Origin: Atlanticothrix silvestris CENA357
Lineage (GTDB): Bacteria; Cyanobacteriota; Cyanobacteriia; Cyanobacteriales; Nostocaceae
DNA: 64,000 nt
Direction: 5' to 3'
Assembly: GCF_016056295.1 (NCBI RefSeq)
Contig: NZ_JAECZB010000080.1
Location: forward strand, 1-64,000
Both the position numbers and the translations under genes were made by a program. The notes beneath the pieces were generated by a model. It had not been told where the DNA came from. It saw only the letters and a program-made list of their open reading frames with translations, and did not search any database. This document shows positions 45,732 to 56,169 of the stretch, in pieces. Numbering within the stretch: position 1 is the stretch's first letter; each line of letters begins with the position of its first letter.

Positions 45732-47372
45732 ATGACCACAAATCCCTCACCTCAAATTTGGCTCTATGACACCACATTACGGGATGGCACTCAACGCGAA
45801 GGGTTATCAGTTTCTATAGAAGATAAGTTACGCATTGCCAAAAGACTTGATCAACTGGGAGTACCTTTCATTGAAGGTGGTTGGCCGGGTGCCAATCCTA
45901 AGGATGTTCAGTTTTTCTGGCAACTGCAAGAAGATCCGCTAAAACTTGCAGAAATTGTTGCATTTTGTTCAACTCGACGGCCTAACACCACTGCTGCTGC
46001 CGAACCGATGCTACAAGCTATCTTGACTGCGGGTACACGCTGGGTGACAATTTTTGGCAAATCTTGGGATTTACACGTCACAGCAAGTCTCAAGACGACT
46101 TTGGAAGAAAATTTGGCAATGATCCGCGATACTGTCGAGTATTTTCGCTCGCAAGGTCGTCGCGTAATTTACGATGCCGAACACTGGTTTGATGGCTATA
46201 AACACAATCAAGATTATGCTTTACAGACATTAGAAGCTGCGATCGCCGCTGGTGCTGAATGGCTAGTCCTCTGTGATACAAATGGCGGTACACTACCCCA
46301 CGAAGTCAGCCAATCCGTTCAAGCAGTAAGTAATCATTTGTCATTTCTTGTGAGTCAAGAATCAATGACAATTCCCCAAATCGGAATTCATACTCATAAT
46401 GATTCGGATATGGCAGTGGCTAATGCCCTAGCTGCTGTGATGGCAGGGGCAAGAATGGTACAAGGTACAATCAACGGTTACGGTGAACGGTGTGGTAATG
46501 CTAACCTCTGTTCGTTAATACCCAATTTACAACTGAAGCTAGGTTACAGTTGTATCGGAGAACACCAGCTAAATCAGCTTACAGAAGTTAGTCGCTTCGT
46601 TAGCGAAGTAGTGAACCTTGCCCCTGACGAACATGCACCCTTTGTAGGACGTTCTGCGTTTGCTCATAAAGGTGGTATTCATGTTTCAGCAGTAGAACGT
46701 AATCCCTTAACTTACGAACACATTCAACCAGAACAAGTAGGTAATCATCGCCGCATCGTAATTTCCGAACAATCTGGACTCAGCAATGTTTTAGCAAAAG
46801 CCCGTACTTTTGGGATTGAACTGGATAAACAAACTCCACAAGCCCGACAAATTCTTCAGCGCCTCAAAGATTTAGAGAGTGAAGGATATCAATTTGAAGC
46901 AGCAGAGGCCAGTTTTGCTTTGTTGATGTATGAAGCTTTAGGGGGTCGTCAACAGTTCTTTGAAATCAAAGGCTTTCAAGTTCACTGTGACCTTGTTGAG
47001 GGTAAAGAAACTAACAATGCCCTAGCCACAGTCAAAGTAGCCGTCAACGGCAAGAATATTTTGGAAGCTGCGGAAGGTAACGGCCCAGTTGCAGCGTTGG
47101 ATGCCGCTTTACGCAAAGCTTTGGTGAACTTCTATCCCCAACTTGCTACTTTTGAGTTGACAGATTACAAAGTGCGGATTCTTGACGGACATACAGGCAC
47201 GGCTGCGAAAACCCGCGTACTAGCAGAATCAGGTAATGGTTATCAACGATGGACGACTGTAGGAGTTTCAACTAACATCCTGGCAGCTTCTTATCAAGCA
47301 GTGGTAGAGGGATTGGAATATGGTTTGTTGTTACATTTTCAGGCGGAAACTGCATTGACAACTTCTAGTTGA
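45732..47372 (+). CDS. cimA: Citramalate synthase (CimA-type, isopropylmalate synthase family)
   Basis: Start ATG 45732 (MTTNPSPQIWLYDTTLRDGTQREG). The longer GTG frame from 45675 runs into the neighbouring promoter. About 546 residues. The aldolase-like barrel is marked by LYDTTLRDGTQREG and metal-binding HTHNDSDMAVANALAAV. The insert GRSAFAHKGGIHVSAV follows, and the C-terminal LeuA-type allosteric domain (DYKVRILDGHTGTAAKTRV). The form with RDGTQREGLS and this length is the CimA_Rel clade, which makes citramalate from pyruvate and acetyl-CoA for isoleucine synthesis. LeuA is the alternative. Confidence 0.9.
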   Translation: MTTNPSPQIWLYDTTLRDGTQREGLSVSIEDKLRIAKRLDQLGVPFIEGGWPGANPKDVQFFWQLQEDPLKLAEIVAFCSTRRPNTTAAAEPMLQAILTAGTRWVTIFGKSWDLHVTASLKTTLEENLAMIRDTVEYFRSQGRRVIYDAEHWFDGYKHNQDYALQTLEAAIAAGAEWLVLCDTNGGTLPHEVSQSVQAVSNHLSFLVSQESMTIPQIGIHTHNDSDMAVANALAAVMAGARMVQGTINGYGERCGNANLCSLIPNLQLKLGYSCIGEHQLNQLTEVSRFVSEVVNLAPDEHAPFVGRSAFAHKGGIHVSAVERNPLTYEHIQPEQVGNHRRIVISEQSGLSNVLAKARTFGIELDKQTPQARQILQRLKDLESEGYQFEAAEASFALLMYEALGGRQQFFEIKGFQVHCDLVEGKETNNALATVKVAVNGKNILEAAEGNGPVAALDAALRKALVNFYPQLATFELTDYKVRILDGHTGTAAKTRVLAESGNGYQRWTTVGVSTNILAASYQAVVEGLEYGLLLHFQAETALTTSS

Positions 47373-47513
47373 TTACAAACCTTGCAAAGTTACTTTGGTA
47401 AAAACTCACGTATCAACCAGGATAATCACCGTATAAATGCAGAATTTCGCGATCGCTCCATTCAACCTACAAATTATGATAAATAATGACCCCAATCTCA
47501 AAGCGCGATCGCC

Positions 47514-47789
47514 ATGACTGACAAAGAACTCAAACAACTCATGGAGAGTAATGCTAAAACAGCTCAAGCTATGTTAGATGAAATAGCTGATGCACGACAA
47601 GAACGGCAGGAACTCCGCGAAGGAATGATCCAACTCCAGAATGCAGTAGCACGACTAATAAATGTACAAGAAGTAATAGCCAATTTACTGGTTTCTCTAG
47701 ATGGCGATCGCCCTACAATTCTCAAAAAACTCTCAGCCTTGGAAGATAAGCTTGATCAGCTATTGCAGCAACAGCCGAAAAATGAGTAG
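47514..47789 (+). CDS. Small coiled-coil protein (91 aa)
   Basis: Almost wholly helical with heptad-like spacing (MESNAKTAQAMLDEIADARQERQELREGMIQLQNAV, KLSALEDKLDQLLQQ). There is no membrane segment. It resembles the many small coiled-coil hypotheticals of Nostocales. No function is assigned. Confidence 0.6.
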   Translation: MTDKELKQLMESNAKTAQAMLDEIADARQERQELREGMIQLQNAVARLINVQEVIANLLVSLDGDRPTILKKLSALEDKLDQLLQQQPKNE

Positions 47790-48181
47790 AAATTTAGATT
47801 GCTGCATCGACTTTGGCAAATATTATTGATGTGCGATCGCAATAAAGTAATTCGCATTCGGTTGGAGAACTTTTGGCTTTGGTATCAGCACCTCCTACAG
47901 AATTTCTCTAATCAACTACTATCTCAAAAGTGTTTAGAATAGTATCATGACCAGATGATTTCTATATAAAGTTAGTAGCACTGTTCACGCTTCAACATGT
48001 TAAAGCAGCATTTATAGCAAAGAGCGTATAAATAAGGACATTTTGAGAGGATCAATGCTAGGAATAGCAATGTTTTTACCTTTTCTGCGAGACGCTACGC
48101 GATCTGACTCCTGCTATATTTCCTTAAACAGTCGATAATGTAAATAAATGTAAATAATTCTCAGACAGGGCATAATTATTC
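47790..48181. other. Intergenic region upstream of the Get3d gene
   Basis: About 390 bases with no ORF. It includes a HIP1-like gcgatcgc at 47836 and a short gagacgctacgcgatct repeat word near 48087. The promoter of the Get3d gene is presumably in the last 100 bases. Confidence 0.5.
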
Positions 48182-49369
48182 ATGCGTGTAATTTTGATGA
48201 CAGGCAAAGGTGGTGTAGGAAAAACCTCCGTTGCGGCCGCTACTGGACTGCGCTGTGCAGAACTCGGTTATCGCACATTGGTTTTGAGTACAGATCCGGC
48301 TCACTCCTTGGCAGATAGTTTTGATTTGGAAATGGGACACGCACCAAAAGAGATTCGCCCCAATTTATGGGGTGCAGAACTAGATGCGCTACAAGAACTA
48401 GAAGGAAATTGGGGTGCTGTAAAGCGCTATATTACTCAAGTTTTACAAGCAAGAGGTTTAGAAGGAGTCCAAGCGGAAGAGTTGGCAATTCTGCCAGGGA
48501 TGGATGAGATTTTTGGCTTGGTCAGAATGAAACGCCACTATGACGAAGGGGAGTTTGATGTTTTGATTATTGACTCCGCCCCTACGGGCACAGCTTTACG
48601 CCTGCTGAGTTTACCAGAAGTCGGCGGCTGGTATATGCGCCGTTTTTATAAACCATTTCAAAATATCTCGGTAGCACTTCGACCACTGGTAGAACCTCTA
48701 TTTAGACCAATCGCTGGTTTTTCTTTACCAGATAAAGAGGTGATGGATGCACCTTACGAGTTTTATGAGCAAATTGAAGCTCTAGAAAAGGTATTAACCG
48801 ATAATACTCAAACCTCAGTGCGCCTAGTGACTAATCCAGAAAAGATGGTAATTAAAGAGTCTCTGCGCGCTCATGCTTACCTAAGTTTATATAATGTGGC
48901 AACAGATTTAGTAGTGGCTAATCGTATCATTCCTAGCGAAGTCAAAGATCCATTTTTTCAACGTTGGAAGGAAAACCAACACCAATATCGCCAGGAAATC
49001 CATGATAACTTTCACCCTTTGCCTGTAAAGGAAGTTCCGCTTTTTTCTGAGGAAATGTGTGGTTTACCAGCCCTAGAAAGGTTGAAAGAAACACTCTATA
49101 AAGATGAAGATCCGACCCAAGTTTACTACAAAGAAACAACTATCAGAGTTGTGCAAGAACAGAACCAATATAGCTTGGAAATTTATTTACCCGGCATCCC
49201 TAAAAATCAGGTTACTCTGAATAAAACTGGTGATGAATTAAACATCACTATTGGCAACCATCGCCGTAACTTGGTATTACCACAAGCATTAGCCGCACTA
49301 CAACCATCCGGTGCAAAAATTGAAGAAGACTATCTAAAAATTCGCTTTGCTGACAATGTAAAAGTTTAA
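48182..49369 (+). CDS. Get3d-type ArsA/GET3 ATPase with C-terminal alpha-crystallin domain
   Basis: 395 residues. A deviant Walker A GKGGVGKT (8-15), switch [13 protein letters not shown] and [16 protein letters not shown] mark the ArsA/GET3 family. About 315-395 is an added small-heat-shock/alpha-crystallin-like domain ([31 protein letters not shown]). This architecture defines Get3d, conserved in cyanobacteria and plastids and described structurally from Nostoc. Unlike Get3 it is not shown to handle tail-anchored proteins, and its client is unknown. The Cys pair for the Zn-linked Get3 dimer is not evident. Confidence 0.92.
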   Translation: MRVILMTGKGGVGKTSVAAATGLRCAELGYRTLVLSTDPAHSLADSFDLEMGHAPKEIRPNLWGAELDALQELEGNWGAVKRYITQVLQARGLEGVQAEELAILPGMDEIFGLVRMKRHYDEGEFDVLIIDSAPTGTALRLLSLPEVGGWYMRRFYKPFQNISVALRPLVEPLFRPIAGFSLPDKEVMDAPYEFYEQIEALEKVLTDNTQTSVRLVTNPEKMVIKESLRAHAYLSLYNVATDLVVANRIIPSEVKDPFFQRWKENQHQYRQEIHDNFHPLPVKEVPLFSEEMCGLPALERLKETLYKDEDPTQVYYKETTIRVVQEQNQYSLEIYLPGIPKNQVTLNKTGDELNITIGNHRRNLVLPQALAALQPSGAKIEEDYLKIRFADNVKV

Positions 49370-49734
49370 TTCTTACCCAAAAGAAAAATCACAGGTAATT
49401 AAGTCAAAAATTCTAATTTAAAAGAAAGTGTAATTTCTTTGGTTCTAAGAAAGACGCTATATGCATCGCGTCTTTTTTTTTGACTTTTAAGTTTCTGTTT
49501 ATTACAACATTTAACATGCTATGTTTAAGGCAAAGTTTTATTAATCACTTCATGCTGTCTTAGCAATAAATTATTCTCTACTTTAAAACGTGAAATATTA
49601 TAAACAAACATAAATTTTTCTGGAATATTTTGCCAGTAGTTTTACTGTGGACAAACTAATTAATTAAATTTCACAATGTTTTTAGATTTATAAAAATCTA
49701 ATTTATTTTTTTTGAAATTTATTACTTAAAAGCC
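49370..49734. other. Intergenic region between Get3d and the GAF kinase
   Basis: About 365 AT-rich bases. Apart from the terminator at 49450-49481 I see no gene or clear regulatory site. The kinase ATG at 49735 follows a stretch with no strong Shine-Dalgarno. Confidence 0.55.
49450..49481 (+). terminator. Rho-independent terminator of the Get3d gene
   Basis: Perfect 8-base stem AAAGACGC (49450-49457) / GCGTCTTT (49468-49475), ten-base loop, running into a tract of nine T. Confidence 0.93.
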
Positions 49735-52700
49735 ATGTCATCGATCGCTCAATCAAACTTGCGGGCAAATCTGGATCAAGAAAGTGTATTGCGCCGTATT
49801 ACAAATCGTATTCGTCAGACCCTAGAGTTAGAGGAGATTCTTGCAACGACCACGGCGGAAGTCTGTTCATTACTGGGAACTGACCGAGTAATGATTTATA
49901 AATTTCACACTGATGATAGCGGTCAGGTTGTGGCTGAGTCGATATATGAAAATAGTTTACCGTCGCTACTGGGACTCAATTTTCCGGCTGATGATATTCC
50001 GCCTCATGCTCGTGAACTATTTATCAAGTCAAGGGTACGTTCTGTTGTCAATGTCGATATGCGGCAAATTGGCCACAGCCCCTTAGATAACTCACAAACA
50101 GAACCTCAATCGGAGGATATTCATTATCGTCCCTTAGACCCATGTCATGCCGAATATTTAATGGCAATGGGTGTCAAGTCTTCTTTAGTAGCACCCATTT
50201 TTCATCAAGACCAACTATGGGGACTTTTGGTGTCTCATAACGCCAAAACCCGTTTCATTTCTGAATATGAACTAGAAGCAGTGCAGATGGTAGTCGATCA
50301 ATTATCAGTAGCGATCGCCCAAAGTAACCTCTTCACCCAAGCCCGCGCCAAAGCCGAACGAGAAGCTATCATTAACCGCATTGCTACCCTACTGCATTCA
50401 TTACCGACAATTGTGCTACAGCCAGCCTTAGCAGCAGCAGTAGCCGCATTTGGCGGTTCTGGCGGTAGACTCTGCGTTAGAGATGAAGCTTTTAATCTCG
50501 GCAGTTTTAAGAACTTATCAGAATGCTTAATACCTGGGAGCAATTGCGTCAAGGTATATACCTGTGGACAGCAACCTCTGATGCCAGAACAAACGATATA
50601 TCCACTCATAGAGCAATATAGCGCTTGGCAAGAATATTACAAGTCTCATGAATATGATGTTTGGGCCGTTTCAGACATCTATCAAACTGCAAATTTGCGA
50701 ATTTTACAGGCAACTTTTCAACCAACAAAAATTCGTAGCCTTTTAATGATTCCACTGCACTATCGTCAGCAGTTAGTAGGTTATCTCAGCATATTTCGCA
50801 ATGAAATAGATACAGAAACTCTCTGGGCAGGTCAATTTGACCCCGACCAAAGGCAACTCTATCCGCGTCTATCATTTGATGTTTGGCGCGAATCTAAAAC
50901 ATCACAAGCCCAGCAATGGACAGTCGAAGAGATTGATCTGGCTAGAGAAATTAGTAAACACTTTGCCTCGGCAATTCAGCAGTATGAACTATATCAACAA
51001 GTACAAGCCTTCAATGACAATTTAGAAAAACAAGTTAAAAATCGTACATTTGAACTGCAACGGACATCTGAACAACAACAGGCCGTTTTTGGAGTAATTG
51101 CCAAGATTCGTGAGTCTCTTGATACCAGTACGATTTTTCAAACAACTACGAGAGAAGTTTGTAAGTTAATTAAAGCTGATCGCGTTTCTGTTTATCGCTT
51201 CAGTGCTGATTGGGGTGGTGAATTTGTTGGTGATTTTGAGGCTGCGACTCCGCATTGGTCAAATGATTCCAAACTAGGACTTAATACGGTTTGGAATGAC
51301 ACTTACTTACAAGATACAGAAGGAGGACGTTACCGCCATAACGAAACCTTTGCAGTAGATGACATCTACAAAAAAGGATTCACTCAATGTCATATCGACA
51401 ACCTAGAATATTTTCAAATTCATGCCTTTGTGCTTGCACCTATTTTTGTGGGACAAAAACTTTGGGGTTTGCTGACAACTTATCAACATTCTGGGTCACG
51501 CCAATGGAAGGCTTCCGAAATTAATTTTCTCAGCCAGATTGCTGCTCAACTGGGGGTAGCACTCCAACAAGCTGGATTACTCATGCAAACACAGCAACAG
51601 ACATTAGATTTGCGGCAAGCAGCAGAACAACAACGGGTACTGTTTGACGTTGTGGCCAAGATCCGCAAGTCTCTAGATCTACAAGCGATTTTTAAGACTA
51701 CTACTCAAGAAATTTGCAAATCGCTGCAAGCAGATCGCGTTGCTGTCTACCGCTTTCACGCAGATTGGAGTGGTGAGTTTATTGCTGAATTTGTCGGTGA
51801 AGGCTGGATGAAGTTGGTAACTGTGGATCTAAATACAGTTTGGCAAGATAGTTATTTGCAAGAAACCCAAGGTGGGCGATATCGTCATAATGAAACCTTT
51901 GCAGTGGATGACATTTATCAAGCTGGTCATTCTGAATGTCATGTAGCTTTTCTGGAGCAATGTCAAGTCAGGGCTTATGCGATCGCACCTATTTTTATTG
52001 GGCAACAACTTTGGGGTTTGCTGGCAGCTTATCAAAACTCTACACCCCGTCATTGGGAAGACTCGGAAATTAAATTTATCGCTCAGATTGGCAACCAGCT
52101 GGGAGTAGCACTTCAACAAGCTGAACTACTCACCCAAACGCAGCAACAAGCGCAAGATTTAACTCAAGCTTTATATGAATTGCAGCAAACTCAAACCCAA
52201 CTGATCCAAAGTGAAAAAATGTCTAGCTTGGGTCAACTAGTGGCGGGTGTAGCCCACGAAATTAACAACCCTGTAAACTTTATTTATGGCAACCTTGCCC
52301 ATGTCAATGAATACGCTGAAGATTTGCTCAGCATACTAGATCTTTATCAGCACCACTGCCCCAACCCCAGCCCCGAAATTGTAGAACGCTCAGAAGAGGT
52401 TGATTTAGAATTTGTCACCGAAGATTTACCCAAAACTTTATCTTCTATGAAGATTGGAGTTGATCGCATCCGTCAAATCGTCATGTCCCTACGAAATTTC
52501 TCTCGTCTTGATGAAGCTGAAATGAAAGCGGTGAATATTCATGAGGGCATTGATAGCACCTTGCTGATTTTGCAGCACCGCTTAAAAGCAAAACCGGAAA
52601 GTCCCAATATTGAGATCATCAAAGAGTACGGCGATTTGCCTTATGTAGAGTGCTATGCTGGACAACTGAATCAGGTGTTTATGAATGTTTTGAGCAATGC

Positions 52701-53040
52701 GATCGATGCTCTAGAAAATTACGAGGAGCATCAATCAGAACCTCATCAAAATAAAATTACTATCCGCACTACTGTTGGAGAGCTTAAAGACAATATTAAG
52801 AGTGTGGTGATTCACATTACCGACAATGGTGGAGGAATCCCAGAAGCTGTAAAGAAAAGAGTATTTGATCCGTTTTTCACTACTAAGCCAGTAGGAAAAG
52901 GTACTGGCTTGGGACTATCAATTAGTTACCAGATTGTTGTGGATAAGCACGGTGGTATCTTTAAATGTGACTCGCAACCAGGAATAGGCACAGAATTTTG
53001 GATTGAAATTCCGGTTTGTCATATCACTACTAATTCCTAA
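49735..53040 (+). CDS. Multi-GAF (phytochrome/cyanobacteriochrome-like) sensor histidine kinase
   Basis: 1101 residues, soluble. GAF1 (about 15-200) has phytochrome-superfamily features: [14 protein letters not shown] and [16 protein letters not shown] with a candidate bilin Cys C137-His138. About 210-430 is a second GAF-like domain without a Cys-His. GAF3 (about 450-615) and GAF4 (about 630-800) carry [13 protein letters not shown] (C552) and [13 protein letters not shown] (C735), the CBCR CH-x3-L pattern. The transmitter has H841 in [10 protein letters not shown]-box [10 protein letters not shown] and lid [33 protein letters not shown]. No response regulator is adjacent. Its 3' end overlaps dnaN by 11 bases, tail to tail. 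Confidence 0.92.
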   Translation: MSSIAQSNLRANLDQESVLRRITNRIRQTLELEEILATTTAEVCSLLGTDRVMIYKFHTDDSGQVVAESIYENSLPSLLGLNFPADDIPPHARELFIKSRVRSVVNVDMRQIGHSPLDNSQTEPQSEDIHYRPLDPCHAEYLMAMGVKSSLVAPIFHQDQLWGLLVSHNAKTRFISEYELEAVQMVVDQLSVAIAQSNLFTQARAKAEREAIINRIATLLHSLPTIVLQPALAAAVAAFGGSGGRLCVRDEAFNLGSFKNLSECLIPGSNCVKVYTCGQQPLMPEQTIYPLIEQYSAWQEYYKSHEYDVWAVSDIYQTANLRILQATFQPTKIRSLLMIPLHYRQQLVGYLSIFRNEIDTETLWAGQFDPDQRQLYPRLSFDVWRESKTSQAQQWTVEEIDLAREISKHFASAIQQYELYQQVQAFNDNLEKQVKNRTFELQRTSEQQQAVFGVIAKIRESLDTSTIFQTTTREVCKLIKADRVSVYRFSADWGGEFVGDFEAATPHWSNDSKLGLNTVWNDTYLQDTEGGRYRHNETFAVDDIYKKGFTQCHIDNLEYFQIHAFVLAPIFVGQKLWGLLTTYQHSGSRQWKASEINFLSQIAAQLGVALQQAGLLMQTQQQTLDLRQAAEQQRVLFDVVAKIRKSLDLQAIFKTTTQEICKSLQADRVAVYRFHADWSGEFIAEFVGEGWMKLVTVDLNTVWQDSYLQETQGGRYRHNETFAVDDIYQAGHSECHVAFLEQCQVRAYAIAPIFIGQQLWGLLAAYQNSTPRHWEDSEIKFIAQIGNQLGVALQQAELLTQTQQQAQDLTQALYELQQTQTQLIQSEKMSSLGQLVAGVAHEINNPVNFIYGNLAHVNEYAEDLLSILDLYQHHCPNPSPEIVERSEEVDLEFVTEDLPKTLSSMKIGVDRIRQIVMSLRNFSRLDEAEMKAVNIHEGIDSTLLILQHRLKAKPESPNIEIIKEYGDLPYVECYAGQLNQVFMNVLSNAIDALENYEEHQSEPHQNKITIRTTVGELKDNIKSVVIHITDNGGGIPEAVKKRVFDPFFTTKPVGKGTGLGLSISYQIVVDKHGGIFKCDSQPGIGTEFWIEIPVCHITTNS

Positions 53041-54181
53041 GTTGGACGGGCATTGCTAAATAAGTCATCTTCAAACCACCCAGTGGTGTAAAAATCACTG
53101 GAGTAAGGCTTTGATTCAGATGCATTTGAATTTCTGAGGATGGTAACTCTTTCAAACCTTCCATTAAATACTTGATATTAAAAGCAATTTCTATATTTTC
53201 CCCAGATATTTGGGCAGGCATTGATTCTCTACCACTACCTACATCTTGAGCTTCACAAGATAAAGTAATTTCTTGGGCGGTGTTGTCAATGCTGAGTTTA
53301 ACAATATTGTTTTTTTGATCAGCTAGTACGGCAATTCGCTCTAAAGTGCTGATAAATTGTCGTCGATCAATTGTGACTTGGCGCTCGAATTGGCGCGGAA
53401 TCAATTGCCGATAAGCGGGATATTGTCCCTCTAAGGTGCGACTAGTTAAGCGTTGATTTTGCCAGGCAAACACAACTTGACCTTGATCTAAATATAAAGC
53501 GATCGCTTCATCTGACGCAGCATTATGAGCCAACATCCGCTGTAATTCGCGTAATGCTCTAGCTGGTACTGTAACTTCTAGTTCACCGCTACCACCAAGA
53601 GGACTTTCATTAGTAGTTTCCACAACTGCTAAACGATGTCCATCAGTAGCTGCAAATTCCAATGTATCTTGTTTAACTGTCAGATGTACACCAGTCAGTA
53701 CTTGTTTTGTGTCATCTCCGCTGGTAGCAAACAACGAACCTCTTAATCCCTCAATTAAGGCAGCGGTAGTTAAATTTAGTGGTTCTATATTTTCGATTAC
53801 TGGTAGTTCGGGAAATTCTTCAGCTCCCATTGCTCGGACTTGATAATGTCCGCTTTTTGGTGTCAGCGTTACTATTAAACCTTCGCCAGATGTTTCGGCT
53901 GATTCATCATCTAGGGTGATTTCACCTTCTGGTAGTCGAGAAGTAATATCTACAAGCAGCCTTGCAGGTAGAGCGATCGCTCCTCCTTGCCACACTTCAG
54001 CATCAAAGCTGGTGCGGATACCTAAGCTAAGATCAAAGGCTGTTAAACTGACTTGGTTGGTTTCAGCATCCGCTTGTAACAGTATATTCGCAAGTACCGG
54101 ATGATTCGGTCGTGAAGGTACGGCACGGCTGACGAGTGAGAGATTGGTACTGAGATCGCTTTGGGCGCAAACTAATTTCAT
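53030..54181 (-). CDS. dnaN: DNA polymerase III sliding clamp (beta subunit)
   Basis: 383 residues, the standard length for the beta clamp. Domain markers: N-terminal MKLVCAQSDLSTNLSLVSRAVPSRPNHPVLANILL, the central GVHLTVKQDTLEFAATDGHRLAVVET, and the C-terminal peptide-binding region with ending LTPVIFTPLGGLKMTYLAMPVQ. It encircles DNA and tethers the replicase. It is not next to dnaA here, and the 160 bases upstream show no cluster of DnaA boxes. Confidence 0.97.
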   Translation of the reverse strand: MKLVCAQSDLSTNLSLVSRAVPSRPNHPVLANILLQADAETNQVSLTAFDLSLGIRTSFDAEVWQGGAIALPARLLVDITSRLPEGEITLDDESAETSGEGLIVTLTPKSGHYQVRAMGAEEFPELPVIENIEPLNLTTAALIEGLRGSLFATSGDDTKQVLTGVHLTVKQDTLEFAATDGHRLAVVETTNESPLGGSGELEVTVPARALRELQRMLAHNAASDEAIALYLDQGQVVFAWQNQRLTSRTLEGQYPAYRQLIPRQFERQVTIDRRQFISTLERIAVLADQKNNIVKLSIDNTAQEITLSCEAQDVGSGRESMPAQISGENIEIAFNIKYLMEGLKELPSSEIQMHLNQSLTPVIFTPLGGLKMTYLAMPVQLRN

Positions 54182-54281
54182 AGTCCGATGCAGCTGATGA
54201 ACGACTATGGTAGCATCCTTGCCACCTATAGGGGAGTCTACAATTTATGCTCAGCTTTAGACTTTACCAATTGCTCATAAT

Positions 54282-54311
54282 AAAAAATATTCCCAAGCGA
54301 TCGCCTGGGAA
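54282..54311 (-). terminator. Terminator of the lipoprotein gene at 54342
   Basis: On the minus strand, TTCCCA-GGCGATCGCT-TGGGAA (54290-54311) forms a stem whose loop contains a HIP1 octamer, followed by a T-tract (complement of 54282-54287). Confidence 0.85.
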
Positions 54312-54341
54312 CAAAAAGACTAATTGACTACTGATTTTTGA

Positions 54342-54953
54342 CTATCTAACTGTCTGCTTCACTGCATCAGCTGCATCTTCAGCACCACGTTGAACATTGA
54401 TTTTGGCGTTTTCAGCACCGCGTTGGACATTTTTTGTCAAGTCTTGGGCAGCATTTGTGGCATTATCTTTGATGTTTTCTATGCCGCGCTTAGTTCCCTT
54501 CGCTACGCCTTCTCCTACTTCTCCAGCGGAGCTACCGACATCTTCACCCAAGTTTTTAACTCTTTGGCCTAGGGGTGTACCTTGGCGGTAATTTTCCACA
54601 TATTGCCCTGGGCTATCAATTCCCTTTTGATCAACGTTTCTTTGAGCATTGTCCCGAAGAGCTTTGGCTCTAGCTTCTGCTGACTTTTCACCTGCTTTGG
54701 CTCTAGGGTCTACGTCACTAAAATTATTCATTCCGCCTTTAGGCTCGTTGAGATCATAATTTTTCGTAGGATCGTATCGCTTAGTGTACGATTCAGAAGA
54801 GTTAGGACTAGACGGTTGGGCACTAGGCTGTGATGGCTGTGCTGCTATTCCTGAAGAACAAGCTTGTGTCAGAACTAGGAAAACTCCTGCCAAAAAAACA
54901 GTTAACATTTTCACTGGACGAACATTCTTTAGCCAATTAATGACTTTTTTCAT
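54342..54953 (-). CDS. Putative lipoprotein with LEA-like repeats
   Basis: 203 residues. A type II signal peptide ends in the lipobox LTQAC (Cys 32). A Pro/Ser-rich linker and a polar region (KAGEKSAEARAKALRDNAQRNV) follow. The C-terminus has repeated amphipathic units NVQRGAENAKINVQRGAEDAADAV, which resemble LEA/YtxH-type 11-residue periodicity. It likely attaches to a membrane facing the periplasm. It shares its signal region with the next gene (TVFLAG and a Cys lipobox), suggesting a paralogous pair. Stress or desiccation protection is only a guess. Confidence 0.75.
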   Translation of the reverse strand: MKKVINWLKNVRPVKMLTVFLAGVFLVLTQACSSGIAAQPSQPSAQPSSPNSSESYTKRYDPTKNYDLNEPKGGMNNFSDVDPRAKAGEKSAEARAKALRDNAQRNVDQKGIDSPGQYVENYRQGTPLGQRVKNLGEDVGSSAGEVGEGVAKGTKRGIENIKDNATNAAQDLTKNVQRGAENAKINVQRGAEDAADAVKQTVR

Positions 54954-55051
54954 AATTAATCTCCTTGTGTTTTTGTAACTAAGTGAAATCTACACCACAA
55001 CATGATTTGGAATGAATTTCAAATCCCAAATTTGTCGTTAGGACAAGAGTT

Positions 55052-55621
55052 TTATCTGCCTACTGCTGGATTTTTTTGCAACTCTGGTCTAGAGCTTGCT
55101 TCATCTGCTTTATTTTTTACAAAGCTAGAAGCATCTTCAAATTCTTCTTTCACAGCTCCAAGGCGGTCTTTAATACGATCTCCTAAATCTGACTCGTTCT
55201 GAATTAGACCGCCTGGTTTAGGACGTTGAAAGTCTTGCTCGTTGATCAGGGGTAATTCATTTTCTTTGTAGATTCTACCTGCTGGTGTTTCTGCACCTGG
55301 GTAAAGTATTTCAGACTCTCGGCTTGTGGCAATTAGTACTTGTGAGTTTAAGTCTAGGCTAGCGCGATCGCGTCCTTGTTTGGTTTGTGAATTAGTTACC
55401 GTTGGATCGGTGGACATTTGATATTTAGTATAGTTGTCTCCACCATTCTTATAAGGGTTGTTAGCCCCGCCAGCTTGCACCGCAGGATTGTGGGGATTTG
55501 CACCTTGAGCGTTTGCTCCGCCGTTACAAGCAGTGGTAACTATTAACAATATGCCTGCCAAAAATACAGTAACAATCTGGCGTAGTCGCAGCTTTTTCCA
55601 TAAATCTATCAAACTTTTCAC
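55052..55621 (-). CDS. Putative lipoprotein, paralogous signal region to its neighbour
   Basis: 189 residues. Signal LRQIVTVFLAGILLIVTTAC with lipobox VTTAC (Cys 32). It is followed by a Gly/Asn-rich linker, a YTKYQMSTDPTV segment comparable to the YTKRYDPTKNY of the next gene, and a charged helical C-terminus (DLGDRIKDRLGAVKEEFEDASSFVKNKADE). It is in the same direction as, and 98 bases upstream of, the gene at 54342. Confidence 0.72.
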   Translation of the reverse strand: MKSLIDLWKKLRLRQIVTVFLAGILLIVTTACNGGANAQGANPHNPAVQAGGANNPYKNGGDNYTKYQMSTDPTVTNSQTKQGRDRASLDLNSQVLIATSRESEILYPGAETPAGRIYKENELPLINEQDFQRPKPGGLIQNESDLGDRIKDRLGAVKEEFEDASSFVKNKADEASSRPELQKNPAVGR

Positions 55622-56169
55622 TCAGTCCTCCTTTGCAGTAAGAACAAAACTTTCTGCTGACAATTGTTTGAATATACAAGATTAAGTTCTTGTTTTTAGT
55701 CGATTAATAATTGACCAACAGATACTAACATTACGCACAAAAAGCTATCCTTACATCTAGCGCAAGTCACATTATTTTTATTAAAAAAATCCTTCAATTA
55801 TCTAACTCTGGAGATAGAAAAATTACTGTGATCCACTTTTATTTATGCTGATGTGCTTGATGAATTTATATATGACTTCAACTAATAATTGACGTTCAAT
55901 AGTATCGTCCTAAAGAAAGAGATTAAACTTGTAGTTGGTATAGAATTTTGTCATTGGCAATCAACATTCAGAAGTTTAAGTTAACAAATGCCTATATAAA
56001 TTTATTTATTGTTCAAAAAATTTAATTAATGCCAAAAGTTGTAAGGCAATTTGTCAAAATATATACATCAATTCATCTCAAATCTTCAGATGTTTACTCC
56101 CAAGCTTTGGTATGTAGCTAATGTACTATAAAATTTGAGATATTCAGACCTAAGTGCTTTAGCTATTAA
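55622..56169. other. AT-rich intergenic region
   Basis: About 550 bases between divergent genes (lipoprotein to the left, membrane protein to the right). Very AT-rich. I see no gene, hairpin or recognisable site beyond general promoter-like sequence. Confidence 0.55.

Noticed and set aside
54182-54341. Possible oriC beside dnaN
   Set aside because: No cluster of DnaA boxes upstream of dnaN, and the neighbours are not dnaA or rpmH.
54390-54591. Plus-strand open frames opposite the lipoprotein gene
   Set aside because: They are antisense shadows of a gene with a clear signal peptide and lipobox.
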